36,265 bases of DNA from the NCBI RefSeq assembly GCF_006440735.1, contig NZ_VFUA01000064.1, positions 1-36,265 of the forward strand. The letters run 5' to 3'. Origin of the DNA: Mesorhizobium sp. B2-7-1 (GTDB lineage: Bacteria; Pseudomonadota; Alphaproteobacteria; Rhizobiales; Rhizobiaceae). The notes below the pieces were generated by a model. It searched no databases. It was not told where the DNA came from and saw nothing but the letters and a program-made list of their open reading frames with translations. The first letter of the stretch is position 1. Each line of letters starts with the position of its first letter. This document shows, piece after piece, positions 1 through 7,732 of this stretch. The position numbers were made by a program, and so were the translations under genes.

Positions 1-346
1 CCTCGAAACCATGCAACTGGTCGGGACCGACGAAATGCATCTTGCCGGACAGGCAGGTGTAGTAGCCGGCGGCGCGCAGATGGTGGGCGAAGGTCGGAAT
101 GGAAGAAGTGAACTCGGCGGCGTTGTCGTAGACCCCGGTGCGCGACGGCAGTTGCCCACTCATGAACGAGGCGCGGCCCGGGGCGCAGAGCGGCGAGGCG
201 GTGTAATTGTTGGCGAAGCGCGCCGAGCTCGCGGCAAGCGCCTTCAGGTGCGGCGCATGCAGGAAGTCGGCCGGGCCGTCCGGAAAGAACGTGCCGTTGA
301 GCTGATCGACCATGACGATCAGGAAATTGGGTCGCCGGGTGGTCAA
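1..346 (-). CDS. betC: Choline-sulfatase (N-terminal part; gene continues beyond the left edge)
   Basis: Hydrolyses choline-O-sulfate to choline and sulfate, feeding choline into glycine betaine synthesis. The visible 115 residues begin with the metal-binding stretch FLIVMVDQL (Asp14) typical of sulfatases. The formylglycine motif CAPGR follows at residues 54-58, so Cys54 is the residue that would be oxidised to formylglycine. I chose the TTG start at 346 because it overlaps the betI stop codon (TTGA), implying translational coupling, and because the first conserved residues follow directly. The rhizobial order is betI-betC-betB-betA, so betB and betA are expected further left. The C-terminal part of the protein lies outside the window. 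Confidence 0.93.
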   Translation of the reverse strand, partial: MTTRRPNFLIVMVDQLNGTFFPDGPADFLHAPHLKALAASSARFANNYTASPLCAPGRASFMSGQLPSRTGVYDNAAEFTSSIPTFAHHLRAAGYYTCLSGKMHFVGPDQLHGFE

Positions 347-933
347 GGCAGGCTCCGTCCGTTGAGCTTGGTTTCGAGATAGTCTTCCACGAGCGTGATC
401 GCGGTCTGCGCGTCGGGCACGCCGTCCTTCAGCGCGCGGCGGATGTAGAGCCCGTCGATCAGCGCCGCGGTCGCTTCCGCCACGCGGTCGGCCTCGGTCC
501 GAGGCAGGATACCGGTCAGCCCGCTCATCAGGTTCGAATGCAGCCGCCGCGCATAGATGCGCAGCAGCCGCCGCAGGTCGGAGGACTTCTGCGCCTCGAC
601 ATAGAAGGCGAGCCAGGCGGCGATGATCTGAGGCTGGAACTGGTCGTCGGAAAAGCTGACGGCGACGACCACCGAGACGCGCTGGCGCGGCGTCACGGCA
701 AGGCCGAACGCGCGCCTCGTGTCGCTGTTGAGCTCGGCGAGGATGTGCCGCATCGTTGCGAACAGCAGTTCGTCCTTGGCGCCGAAATAGTGATGCGCCA
801 GCGCCGACGACACGCCGGCGCGCCCTGCGATCTCCGACATTGTCACGTCCAGCGATCCACGCTCGCCGATCGCAGAGATCGTCGCATCGATCAGCGCCTT
901 GCGGCGCACTGGCTCCATTCCAATTTTCGGCAT
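343..933 (-). CDS. betI: TetR-family repressor BetI of choline/betaine synthesis
   Basis: A 196-residue TetR-type DNA-binding protein. The N-terminal helix-turn-helix spans about residues 28-52 (TMSEIAGRAGVSSALAHHYF, then GAKDELL) and matches BetI, which represses the bet genes until choline is present. Its C-terminal ligand-binding half has the usual length. It is followed by betC with a 4-base overlap (TTGA), the standard rhizobial betI-first operon order. The ATG at 933 is directly preceded by a leader carrying a very good BetI-type operator at 965-986, so autoregulation is likely. The identification rests on family resemblance, the operator and the betC neighbour together. Confidence 0.94.
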   Translation of the reverse strand: MPKIGMEPVRRKALIDATISAIGERGSLDVTMSEIAGRAGVSSALAHHYFGAKDELLFATMRHILAELNSDTRRAFGLAVTPRQRVSVVVAVSFSDDQFQPQIIAAWLAFYVEAQKSSDLRRLLRIYARRLHSNLMSGLTGILPRTEADRVAEATAALIDGLYIRRALKDGVPDAQTAITLVEDYLETKLNGRSLP

Positions 934-964
934 TTGGGATCCGGTTCTGAAGAGAGATTATTTT

Positions 965-986
965 TTATTGACGCGTCAATCAATAA
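965..986. promoter_or_regulatory. BetI operator upstream of betI
   Basis: The site reads TTATTGACGCG then TCAATCAATAA. It contains the perfect palindrome TTGACGCGTCAA and outer TTATTGA/TCAATAA arms, and is framed by T-rich and A-rich flanks. It closely resembles the E. coli BetI box (ATTGA...TCAAT with a repeated CAAT). It sits 32 bases upstream of the betI start, where it can block the promoter of betI-betC. Confidence 0.75.
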
Positions 987-1214
987 AAAATCGACACTGA
1001 GATCAACCGATCGTGTCGTTCTGGACCATGGTAGGGGCTGGAAAACGGTTCACTATTGAACAATATTGAATCACGTGCCGCGAAGGATCGTGCTAGCGTG
1101 GGTTGAGGTTCAGGTCAGGCCGCGCCGAGAATGGCGATTTTCGAGAACCCATTCGCAGGCCGGCATCACCTGAAGATCAACATACGCTGGGCTCGGCGGC
1201 AAATGGAGGCTGTT

Positions 1215-2381
1215 ATGACCGCATGCATCGTCGGCTGGGCGCATTCGCGCTTCGGCAAGCTTGAAGGCGAGACGCTCGAGGACCTCATCACCAAGGTTGC
1301 CGTCGAGGCGCTCGACCATGCCGGCATCGGCCCGGACGACGTCGACGAGATCGTGCTCGGCCATTTCAACGCCGGCTTCTCGCCGCAGGATTTCACCGCG
1401 AGCCTTGTGCTGCAGGCCGATGACCGGCTGCGCTTCAAGCCGGCGACGCGGGTCGAGAACGCCTGCGCCACCGGCTCGGCCGCCGTCCGGCAGGGCATCC
1501 GCGCGATCGACGCCAACGCCGCCCGCATCGTGCTGGTGGTCGGCGCCGAGCAGATGACGACCACGCCCGGTCCTGAGATCGGCAAGAATCTGCTCAAGGC
1601 TTCCTACCTGCCGGAAGATGGCGAGACCCCGGCCGGCTTCGCCGGCGTCTTCGGCAAGATCGCACAGGCCTATTTCCAGCGCTACGGCGACCAGTCGGAC
1701 GCGCTGGCCATGATCGCGGCCAAGAACCACCGAAATGGCGTCGAAAATCCCTATGCGCAGATGCGCAAGGATTTCGGCTATGAGTTCTGCCGCCAGGAAA
1801 GCGAGAAGAACCCGTTCGTCGCCGGTCCGCTGAAGCGCACCGACTGTTCGCTGGTCTCCGACGGCGCCGCGGCGCTCATTCTCGCCGACACCGCGACGGC
1901 GCTGAAGATGCGCCGCGCCGTGACCTTCCGCGCCAACGAGCATGTGCAGGACTTCCTGCCGATGTCGAAGCGCGACATCCTCTCCTTCGAGGGCTGCGAG
2001 CGCGCCTGGGAGCAGGCGCTGAAGAAGGCCGGCGTCACGCTCGACGACCTTTCCTTCGTCGAGACGCATGACTGCTTCACCATCGCCGAACTGATCGAAT
2101 ATGAGGCGATGGGCCTGGCCAAGCCAGGCGAGGGCGCCAGGCTGGCGCTGGATGGCACGACGGCCAAGGACGGCCGCCTGCCGGTCAATCCGTCCGGCGG
2201 CCTGAAGGCCAAGGGCCATCCGATCGGCGCCACCGGTGTGTCGATGCATGTGCTGACCGCCATGCAGCTGATGGGCGAGGCCGGCGGCATCCAGGTGCCG
2301 GGCGCCAAGCTCGGCGGCATCTTCAATATGGGTGGCGCGGCGGTGGCCAACTACGTTTCCATTCTCGACAGGATTCGCTAG
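1215..2381 (+). CDS. Thiolase-family acetyl-CoA acetyltransferase (SCP2-thiolase type)
   Basis: A 388-residue thiolase expected to cleave or form 3-ketoacyl-CoA. The nucleophilic cysteine is Cys84 in NACATGS. A HDCF motif marks the SCP-x/SCP2-thiolase subgroup, and the C-terminal NPSGG...KGHPIGATG motif supplies the catalytic histidine. The ATG at 1215 is chosen over the in-frame ATG at 1131 because GGAGG lies five bases upstream (1205-1209) and the thiolase fold begins immediately (TACIVGWAHSRFGK). It faces betI divergently across about 280 bases. No other beta-oxidation gene is adjacent, so the substrate chain length is unknown. A RIME1-like repeat follows the stop codon. Confidence 0.87.
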   Translation: MTACIVGWAHSRFGKLEGETLEDLITKVAVEALDHAGIGPDDVDEIVLGHFNAGFSPQDFTASLVLQADDRLRFKPATRVENACATGSAAVRQGIRAIDANAARIVLVVGAEQMTTTPGPEIGKNLLKASYLPEDGETPAGFAGVFGKIAQAYFQRYGDQSDALAMIAAKNHRNGVENPYAQMRKDFGYEFCRQESEKNPFVAGPLKRTDCSLVSDGAAALILADTATALKMRRAVTFRANEHVQDFLPMSKRDILSFEGCERAWEQALKKAGVTLDDLSFVETHDCFTIAELIEYEAMGLAKPGEGARLALDGTTAKDGRLPVNPSGGLKAKGHPIGATGVSMHVLTAMQLMGEAGGIQVPGAKLGGIFNMGGAAVANYVSILDRIR

Positions 2382-2394
2382 AAGCGGCCCGCAT

Positions 2395-2500
2395 TAATGC
2401 ATGTCGCCCAGAACTGCGAAGCGGTTCTGGGACAACGACATGCATCAAAACAAAGGCTTAAAGCGCGTCGCCTGAATCCGTTTCAGCGCGGCGCGCTTTA
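2395..2500 (+). repeat. RIME1-like mosaic repeat, copy 1
   Basis: A 106-base element of two hairpins. The first pairs ATGCATGTCGCCCAGAAC with GTTCTGGGACAACGACATGCAT. An A-rich linker (CAAAACAAAGGC) joins it to a second hairpin, AAGCGCGTCGCCTGAA against TTTCAGCGCGGCGCGCTTTA. A near-identical 106-base copy in the same orientation lies at 13395-13500. Size and two-palindrome layout resemble the Rhizobium-specific intergenic mosaic element RIME1. It fills the gap between the thiolase and asparaginase genes and may act as a transcript-end stabiliser. Confidence 0.88.
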
Positions 2501-2536
2501 AGCGGCGCACCTTGGAGCGCGCATGCGGGAGGCGAC

Positions 2537-3541
2537 ATGACAAATCCGGTTCTGGTCGAAGTCACGCGCGGCGCGGTGGTGGAAAGCGCCCACCGCGGCG
2601 CGGTTTCCGTCTTCGACGCCGACGCCAAGCCTGTCTGGGAGATCGGCGACACGGAACGCCCGGTCTTCCCGCGCTCCGCAGTGAAGGCGATCCAGGCCTT
2701 GCCGCTGGTCGAAAGCGGTGCCGCCGATGCCTATGGCTTCGGGAACCGCGAACTGGCATTGGCCTGCGCCTCGCATTCGGGCGAGCCGGCCCATGTCGAA
2801 CTGGCTGCCGCGATGCTGGCCAAGGCCGGTCTCGATAAGACCGCGCTGGAATGCGGCGTGCATTGGCCATCGAACCATGCCGCCGAGATCGCGCTTTCCC
2901 GCGCCGGCGGCGCGCCGAATGCTTTGCACAACAACTGCTCCGGCAAGCATTCCGGCTTCCTTTGCACCTGCGTGCATGCCGGCATCGCGCACGCTGGTTA
3001 TGTCAGGGCAGGTCATGCGCAGCAGGAGATGGTGCGCGACGCCATGCAATCCGTGACGGGCGCGGCGCACAGCGTCGACAACAGCGGCACGGACGGCTGC
3101 TCGATCCCCACTTATGCCGTGCCCCTGAAAAGCTTCGCCCAGGGCTTTGCCCGCATGGCGACGGGCAGGGGCTTTGCGCCCGAGCGCGCCAAGGCGGCGA
3201 AGCGGCTGCTCTCGGCTTGCATGGCCGAACCGTTCCTCGTCGCCGGCACCGGCAAGGCCGATGTCGCGCTGATGCAGGCGGCGCCCGGCCGCATCTTCGT
3301 CAAGACCGGCGCCGAAGGCGTCTATTGCGCGGCATTGCCCGAACTTGGCCTCGGCCTCGCCCTGAAATGCGATGACGGCGCCGGCAGGGCGGCGGAAGTG
3401 ATGATCGCCGCAGTGCTGGCAAAGCTGTTGCGCGGCGATGAACCGCTTGCGGCAAAGCTCACCGAGCTTGCCCATCCCGCGATCGAAAGCCGCATAGGGG
3501 CCAAGGTAGGCTTGCTGCGGCCGACGGCGGCGTTCAATTAG
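2537..3541 (+). CDS. ansA: L-asparaginase II, Rhizobium etli type (PF06089)
   Basis: A 334-residue enzyme expected to hydrolyse L-asparagine to aspartate and ammonia. It belongs to the R. etli-type class, unrelated to the E. coli asparaginases. The catalytic and metal-site residues known from R. etli ReAV are all visible with an offset of one: Ser47 and Lys50 (RSAVKA), Cys134 and Lys137 (NNCSGKHSG) and Cys188 (GTDGCSIPTY). The ATG at 2537 is preceded by GGAGG at 2527-2531. The stop codon TAG (3539-3541) coincides with the beginning of a palindromic repeat. In R. etli the homologue is induced by asparagine; nothing here shows regulation. Confidence 0.88.
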   Translation: MTNPVLVEVTRGAVVESAHRGAVSVFDADAKPVWEIGDTERPVFPRSAVKAIQALPLVESGAADAYGFGNRELALACASHSGEPAHVELAAAMLAKAGLDKTALECGVHWPSNHAAEIALSRAGGAPNALHNNCSGKHSGFLCTCVHAGIAHAGYVRAGHAQQEMVRDAMQSVTGAAHSVDNSGTDGCSIPTYAVPLKSFAQGFARMATGRGFAPERAKAAKRLLSACMAEPFLVAGTGKADVALMQAAPGRIFVKTGAEGVYCAALPELGLGLALKCDDGAGRAAEVMIAAVLAKLLRGDEPLAAKLTELAHPAIESRIGAKVGLLRPTAAFN

Positions 3542-3641
3542 AGCATGATCCCGAAAAATGGGAGCCGGTTTTCGGAAAACATCATGCTCCAACAAAAAAC
3601 TAGGTCAGGGTAACGATTCAACGAAACGTCATCCTGACTTA
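3539..3641. repeat. Two-hairpin mosaic repeat (palindromes B + C), copy 1
   Basis: Palindrome B (3541-3589) pairs GAGCATGATCCCGAAAA with TTTTCGGAAAACATCATGCTC. The linker CAACAAAAAAC follows, and palindrome C (3601-3641) pairs TAGGTCAGG with CCTGACTTA. A second copy lies inverted at 34796-34897. The left end supplies the TAG stop of the asparaginase gene. The right palindrome contains the TGA stop of the convergent acetyltransferase gene. Confidence 0.85.
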
Positions 3642-4114
3642 GCCGTCTTCAGCGATAGCACCAAAGTCATCGGATTTTTTGGCGAAGCCTGGAAGCCATA
3701 GCGCTCATAAAACGCTTTGGCCTCATCCGATATCGCATGAACCAGGAGGCCGCGAATGCCGAGAATGGCCGCCGCTTGACCGGTCCGCAGCACCGCGTCC
3801 TGTAGCAGGGCGACGCCCAGGCCCTTGCCTTGCCAGCTTGCATCGACGGCTAGCCGGCCAAGTACAGCCATGGGCACGGGACCGGGCATGTTGCGGCGGA
3901 TCGAACCGGGAGCATCCGCCAGATCAAGTCCGCCTGATGAAAGGCAATAATAACCGACGACGCGCGTGCTTTCCGCAATCACATAGGTTCTGGACGCGCC
4001 GCTGACCTGGTTGGCGCGCGCCCGCCGTCGAAGCCATTGATCCAGGCTGTCGGTTCCGCTTTGAAAAAGATCGAGTTCGTGACTATCGGCAAGAAGGATT
4101 GGCGCCGAAAGCAT
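3629..4114 (-). CDS. GNAT acetyltransferase toxin of a TacT-like module
   Basis: A 161-residue GNAT-fold protein. The acetyl-CoA-binding loop is WQGKGLGVALLQDA (about residues 94-107) and a conserved AFYERYGF motif lies near residues 134-141, both as in TacT/AtaT-type toxins. Known members acetylate aminoacyl-tRNAs and stop translation. The ATG at 4114 overlaps the stop codon of the upstream DUF1778 gene (ATGA), giving the classic antitoxin-then-toxin pair. The same frame stays open far upstream, but that part is antisense-like and overlaps the antitoxin. The last residues and stop (KSG-stop) fall inside a palindromic repeat, so the native C-terminus may have been changed. Confidence 0.88.
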   Translation of the reverse strand: MLSAPILLADSHELDLFQSGTDSLDQWLRRRARANQVSGASRTYVIAESTRVVGYYCLSSGGLDLADAPGSIRRNMPGPVPMAVLGRLAVDASWQGKGLGVALLQDAVLRTGQAAAILGIRGLLVHAISDEAKAFYERYGFQASPKNPMTLVLSLKTAKSG

Positions 4115-4395
4115 CAGTCCCGCCAGGGTTTGGGCGCATTCATCAGGCGGGCAAATCCTTCGCCGCTCGGTGGCTGGTCGAGGATATCGAGATAATGCTG
4201 ATAGCTCTCGGCATCGACCTTGACGAGCGTCTGGTCGAGCAGCGTGTCTTCCGCCGCGCGGTAAGCTGCGTCGATCATGAAGTCGGAGCGGGTCTTGCCG
4301 CGTATCTTCGCGGCGCGGTCGATCAGGCTGCGGACATCCTCGCGGATGCGCAGATTGACAGGCTTGGCGTGGCTGTCCTGGTTTTTCGTAGCCAT
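4114..4395 (-). CDS. DUF1778 (TacA-like) antitoxin
   Basis: A 93-residue protein with the ribbon-helix-helix start of DUF1778 antitoxins (KPVNLRIREDVRSLIDRAAKIRGKTRSDFMIDAA, broadly residues 10-43). An acidic C-terminal tail would neutralise the acetyltransferase encoded directly downstream. I prefer the ATG at 4395 because AAGGA lies a suitable distance upstream and the conserved region follows closely; an in-frame ATG at 4413 is possible. It shares an ATGA overlap with the toxin. A perfect palindrome at 4434-4448 sits next to the presumed promoter, so repression by the antitoxin-toxin complex is likely. Confidence 0.87.
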   Translation of the reverse strand: MATKNQDSHAKPVNLRIREDVRSLIDRAAKIRGKTRSDFMIDAAYRAAEDTLLDQTLVKVDAESYQHYLDILDQPPSGEGFARLMNAPKPWRD

Positions 4396-4420
4396 GGCGA
4401 TGAATCCTTCCATCACCAAT

Positions 4421-4448
4421 ATAGCATTTTTGCATACACAATGTGTAT
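4421..4448 (-). promoter_or_regulatory. Promoter/operator of the DUF1778-GNAT module
   Basis: Read on the minus strand, the perfect palindrome ATACACATTGTGTAT (4448-4434) is followed by GCAAAAATGC and a good -10-like TATATT near 4426-4421, about 30 bases before the antitoxin ATG. The palindrome covers the -35 area, as expected for a ribbon-helix-helix antitoxin operator. Binding is inferred, not shown. Confidence 0.6.
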
Positions 4449-4574
4449 CTAAATCTAAGGCTGTCAGGTTTGGCCGCCGGTCAGCCCGAAAAAAGCTGCC
4501 CACGGCAAAATTGAACAGCAACGAGTTCATTTTTTTTTGCTAGTCTACCAGCATCGATCGGACGGTGGGTAGCC

Positions 4575-5387
4575 ATGCTGGAAGCGGACAAGGTGTTTGC
4601 CGGGTCGATCCCGGAAAATTACGATCGCCACATGGTGCCGCTGATTTTCGACGCCTATGCCGCCGAGACCGCACGCCGGGCCGCGTCCTTCTCGCCCCTG
4701 GCCATCTTGGAGACCGCCGCGGGCACCGGGGCCGTGACCCGCGCGTTGGCGCCACAGCTTTCTCACCGCGCCAGCTACACCGTAACCGACCTCAATCAGC
4801 CGATGCTCGACTACGCGGCTTCTCGCCAGGGGCCCGACAGCCGCATCGCATGGCACCAGGCGGATGCCCTGAAGCTGCCCTTCGACGATGCGGCCTTCGA
4901 CCTCGTCTGCTGTCAGTTCGGCGCCATGTTCTTTCCCGACCGTGCCGCCGCCTATCGTGAGGCAAAACGGGTCCTGAAGCCAAGCGGACATTTCCTGTTC
5001 AGTGTCTGGGATCGCATCGAGGAGAACATATTCGCCGACGACGTGACGAACGCTCTGGCAACGATCTTTCCGCACGATCCGCCGCGCTTCCTGGCGCGCA
5101 CGCCGCATGGCTATCACGACAAGGACCTGATCCGTAGCGATCTGGCTGCCGCGGCCTTCTCAGATGTGGCGATCGATACCGTGGCCGAGCAGAGCCGCGC
5201 ATCCTCGCCGCGTGTTCCGGCCGTCGCCTATTGCCAGGGAACCCTGCTTCGCAATGAGATCGAGGCCAGGGAGGCCGGACGATTGGCGTCCGCGACCGAC
5301 TACGCCGAATCCGTGATCGCGGGCAAGCATGGCCGCGGCGAGGTGGCCGCCAAGATCCAGGCCCACATTGTCGTGGCCGCGGCTTAA
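4575..5387 (+). CDS. Class I SAM-dependent methyltransferase
   Basis: A 270-residue methyltransferase of the UbiE/Methyltransf_11 type. Motif I, ILETAAGTGAVTRAL, lies near residues 44-58. The acidic ribose-binding residue is in TVTDLNQPML, motif II is around DALKLPFDDAAFDLVCCQFG, and a post-II motif is VLKPSGHFLFSVWD. The substrate cannot be told from sequence. The start at 4575 gives a normal N-terminus, with a GGTGGG run upstream. It lies between a toxin-antitoxin module and a convergent Tat-exported repeat protein. Its TAA stop shares bases with the stop codon of that convergent gene (TTAA, 5384-5387). Confidence 0.8.
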   Translation: MLEADKVFAGSIPENYDRHMVPLIFDAYAAETARRAASFSPLAILETAAGTGAVTRALAPQLSHRASYTVTDLNQPMLDYAASRQGPDSRIAWHQADALKLPFDDAAFDLVCCQFGAMFFPDRAAAYREAKRVLKPSGHFLFSVWDRIEENIFADDVTNALATIFPHDPPRFLARTPHGYHDKDLIRSDLAAAAFSDVAIDTVAEQSRASSPRVPAVAYCQGTLLRNEIEAREAGRLASATDYAESVIAGKHGRGEVAAKIQAHIVVAAA

Positions 5388-6760
5388 CTTACCTTGTTGC
5401 GCTCGACCGTGAGATGCGCGTAGCCGGTATCCGTTGACTGGGAAAGGTCGCTGGTCACCGGATCGGCCCAGCGCTGGCCGATGATGGCGCCGTTTTTCGC
5501 ACCGTCGATGACGTTGTCCGAGATGACCGCGGTGCCGGAGCCTTCGACGACCGAAACGACGATGCCGGTGCCGGCCTTGCGGATAATGTTCCCCGTCGCC
5601 ACGACATTGCGCAGATAGGGGCCCCAGCCGAGCTGCATGCCATAGAGCGGCGCGTTCTCGACCACATTGCCCGAGACCGTCGTGTCGGCCTCGGCGCTGA
5701 TGCCGACGCCGAAGCCGGGCGGATCGGCAGTGTAGGGGCCAATGGTCGAGAGGTTACGCACGATGTTGTTCGAGCAGACGGCCATGCGGCCGCCTTCGTT
5801 GAAATTGACGATCGATATGCCGTTGGCCGCGCCGTCGACCAGATTGTTGCTGAGGATCGCGCCTTCGAAGGAGAATTCCGAATAGATCCCGGTCTCGCCG
5901 GAGCGCGAGCAGGTGTTGCCGGTGATCTGCAGATTGCTGGCGCTGTTGGCGCGGACTGCGGTGAAGGCGCAGTCTGAGACGACGTTGCCCGAGATGATGA
6001 CGTTGCCGGCGCGGAAGGCGTTGATGCCGTTGCCGTTCTGGCCGGTGCCGCCGCTTCTTGCGCCGATCCTCTGGACACGGTTGCCGCTGACGATGGTGCC
6101 ATCCTCCGCCGCCTGCCAGCGATGCACCAGGATGCCGCCATTGGCGCAGTCGGAAACGGTGTTGCCGGAAATCTCTAGCCCGCCGGCCTCGACCGAATAG
6201 ATGCCGGCATCCGCGGCACCCGAAATATCGGAGCGGCCGACACGGCCGGCGGCATGTTCGAGCGCCAGCCCGTTCTTGCCGCTGCCTGTCACCTGGCAAT
6301 TGTCGATGACGAGATGGCCGACGCGGCGCAGGTCGAGCAGCCCCTGGGTGTAGTCGGCCAGCCAGCGGTTGGCGCCGTCGAGCACCAGGCCGCTGAGCTC
6401 GATATGTTCGGCCTGCTCGGCCATCATCAGGTGACCGTTGCCGCCATAGACGATGCGCGTCGCGCCGGGCACGCCCGACAGGCGCACGCGGGCAGGCAGC
6501 TTGAGGTTCGAGACGAGATAGGTGCCGGGCGGCAGGAACACCGGCTGGTCGCGGTCGCTGGCCGCTGCCAGCATCTTGGCGAAAGCCTTGCTCTGGTCGT
6601 CGACAGCGCCCGGCTGCACGCCGATCTCCGTGGCATTGATCGAGCCGCGCATCGCGGCCATCTCGATGCCCGGCAGTGACTTTGCCGCTGCCTTGCCGGC
6701 AAAGACGCCGGCGACGGCGAAGCCGGCGGTCCGGGCAAGCAGCGTTCGTCTGTTCAACAT
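5384..6760 (-). CDS. Tat-exported parallel beta-helix repeat protein (TIGR03808-like)
   Basis: A 458-residue protein with a twin-arginine signal peptide (MLNRRTLLARTAGFAVAGVF, ending in an AGKAAA cleavage area near residue 26). A long right-handed beta-helix follows, visible as many repeats of the type ISGNxVxDC, ITGNTCSRSG and ISDNVIDGA. It resembles the alphaproteobacterial family of twin-arginine-translocated repetitive proteins, whose function is unknown. Pectin lyase-like folds often bind or cleave polysaccharide, but I see no recognisable catalytic site. The ATG at 6760 is chosen because the Tat motif follows immediately; an upstream in-frame extension lacks this logic. It is divergent from the GreA-like gene. 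Confidence 0.82.
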   Translation of the reverse strand: MLNRRTLLARTAGFAVAGVFAGKAAAKSLPGIEMAAMRGSINATEIGVQPGAVDDQSKAFAKMLAAASDRDQPVFLPPGTYLVSNLKLPARVRLSGVPGATRIVYGGNGHLMMAEQAEHIELSGLVLDGANRWLADYTQGLLDLRRVGHLVIDNCQVTGSGKNGLALEHAAGRVGRSDISGAADAGIYSVEAGGLEISGNTVSDCANGGILVHRWQAAEDGTIVSGNRVQRIGARSGGTGQNGNGINAFRAGNVIISGNVVSDCAFTAVRANSASNLQITGNTCSRSGETGIYSEFSFEGAILSNNLVDGAANGISIVNFNEGGRMAVCSNNIVRNLSTIGPYTADPPGFGVGISAEADTTVSGNVVENAPLYGMQLGWGPYLRNVVATGNIIRKAGTGIVVSVVEGSGTAVISDNVIDGAKNGAIIGQRWADPVTSDLSQSTDTGYAHLTVERNKVS

Positions 6761-6866
6761 CGGCACAGGTCCTGGCGTTTCGCCCTGTCTGTCGCAGGAA
6801 TCGTGCCAAGGTGAGCTGATCGGCAAACCGCTTGTGCAGTCGCCTCGCCAAGCCTAAGTTTACTTT

Positions 6867-7349
6867 ATGAGCAGAGCTTTTACCCGCGAAGAAGACAGCG
6901 AAAACGCCATTGCCGGCGTCGGCGAACGTCCAGTCAGCACGCACCGCAATCTGGTGACGGAGCGCGGCCTGGCGATGATCGAGGACAATCTCGCCGACCT
7001 GCGTGATATATTGGGCAAGGCGGAAAAGAAGGGCGACCGCGAGCGCATCGCAGTGGTTTCCCGCGACCTGCGCTACTGGACCGCGCGGCGCGAGAACGCC
7101 GAGCTTTCCGTGCCGGAGCCCGGCAGCGACGTGGTGCGCTTCGGCATGGGTGTCACGCTGGAAGGCGACGACGGCAAGAAGGTGCATTGGCGCATCGTCG
7201 GCGAGGACGAAGCCGATCCGTCGAAGGGCAGCATTTCCCATGTCTCGCCGATGGCCGTGGCGCTGTTCGGCAAGAAGGTCGGCGAGGTCGTCAAGGTCAA
7301 CGGCAAGGAATGGGAAATCGTCAAGCTCTCGGACAAGGCCGAGAGTTAG
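6867..7349 (+). CDS. GreA/GreB-like transcription elongation factor with a short coiled coil
   Basis: A 160-residue protein. The C-terminal half (about residues 90-155, with WRIVGEDEADPSKGSISHVSP) is a clear GreA/GreB FKBP-like domain that docks on RNA polymerase. The N-terminal coiled coil (about residues 30-82) is much shorter than in E. coli GreA. The GDLKENAEY tip, whose two acids drive transcript cleavage, is replaced by KKGDRERIAVVSRD. An unconserved 28-residue N-terminal extension precedes it. It may therefore be a Rnk- or Gfh-like modulator rather than a cleavage factor; that is inference. The stop overlaps the convergent doc stop (TTAG, 7346-7349). Confidence 0.8.
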   Translation: MSRAFTREEDSENAIAGVGERPVSTHRNLVTERGLAMIEDNLADLRDILGKAEKKGDRERIAVVSRDLRYWTARRENAELSVPEPGSDVVRFGMGVTLEGDDGKKVHWRIVGEDEADPSKGSISHVSPMAVALFGKKVGEVVKVNGKEWEIVKLSDKAES

Positions 7350-7732
7350 TCTTCTAGCTTTGCAGTGTGGTCGCGGAAGAATGCTGCGGCACCTGCCTCA
7401 TCGATTTCGCCGGCTGCGACCCCCATGACGAATTCATAGATCGTACCATTGTCGGCTGTGAGCCCGTAGCCATTGATGATCAGGAATGCACCGGCCGCGA
7501 CCATGGCCGTGCGCTTGTTACCGTCGACGAATGCATGGTTCCTCGCGATGCCGAAGATGTAGGCTGCTGCCCCTTCGATAGACGGATCACCGTAATTGGC
7601 CTTGTTCTCAGCACGGGCGAGGGCGGATTCGAGAGCGTTCTCATCTCTCAACCCCTGCGCACCGCCATGCCGGCGCAACTGCTCGGCATGCATTGCCTCG
7701 ACGGCGCGGCGCGACAGAAACTGCCAGCTCAT
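7346..7732 (-). CDS. doc: Doc-type (Fic superfamily) toxin
   Basis: A 128-residue Doc/death-on-curing protein. The intact Fic motif HAFVDGNKRT lies at residues 66-75, with His66 and the GNKR phosphate-binding loop. Doc of phage P1 phosphorylates elongation factor Tu; other Fic proteins transfer AMP. The N-terminus (FLSRRAVEAMHAEQLRRHGG, with GLRDENALESALAR) is characteristic of Doc. The ATG at 7732 overlaps the stop codon of the upstream AbrB-type antitoxin gene (ATGA), so the two are co-translated. No damaging change is visible, so the toxin is probably functional. Confidence 0.9.
   Translation of the reverse strand: MSWQFLSRRAVEAMHAEQLRRHGGAQGLRDENALESALARAENKANYGDPSIEGAAAYIFGIARNHAFVDGNKRTAMVAAGAFLIINGYGLTADNGTIYEFVMGVAAGEIDEAGAAAFFRDHTAKLED

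Noticed and set aside
1110..2249. A 379-codon minus-strand frame opposite the thiolase
   Set aside because: Antisense shadow; the thiolase active-site motifs are on the plus strand.
2498..3595. A 365-codon minus-strand frame opposite the asparaginase
   Set aside because: Antisense shadow. It also runs through a palindromic repeat, which argues against coding.
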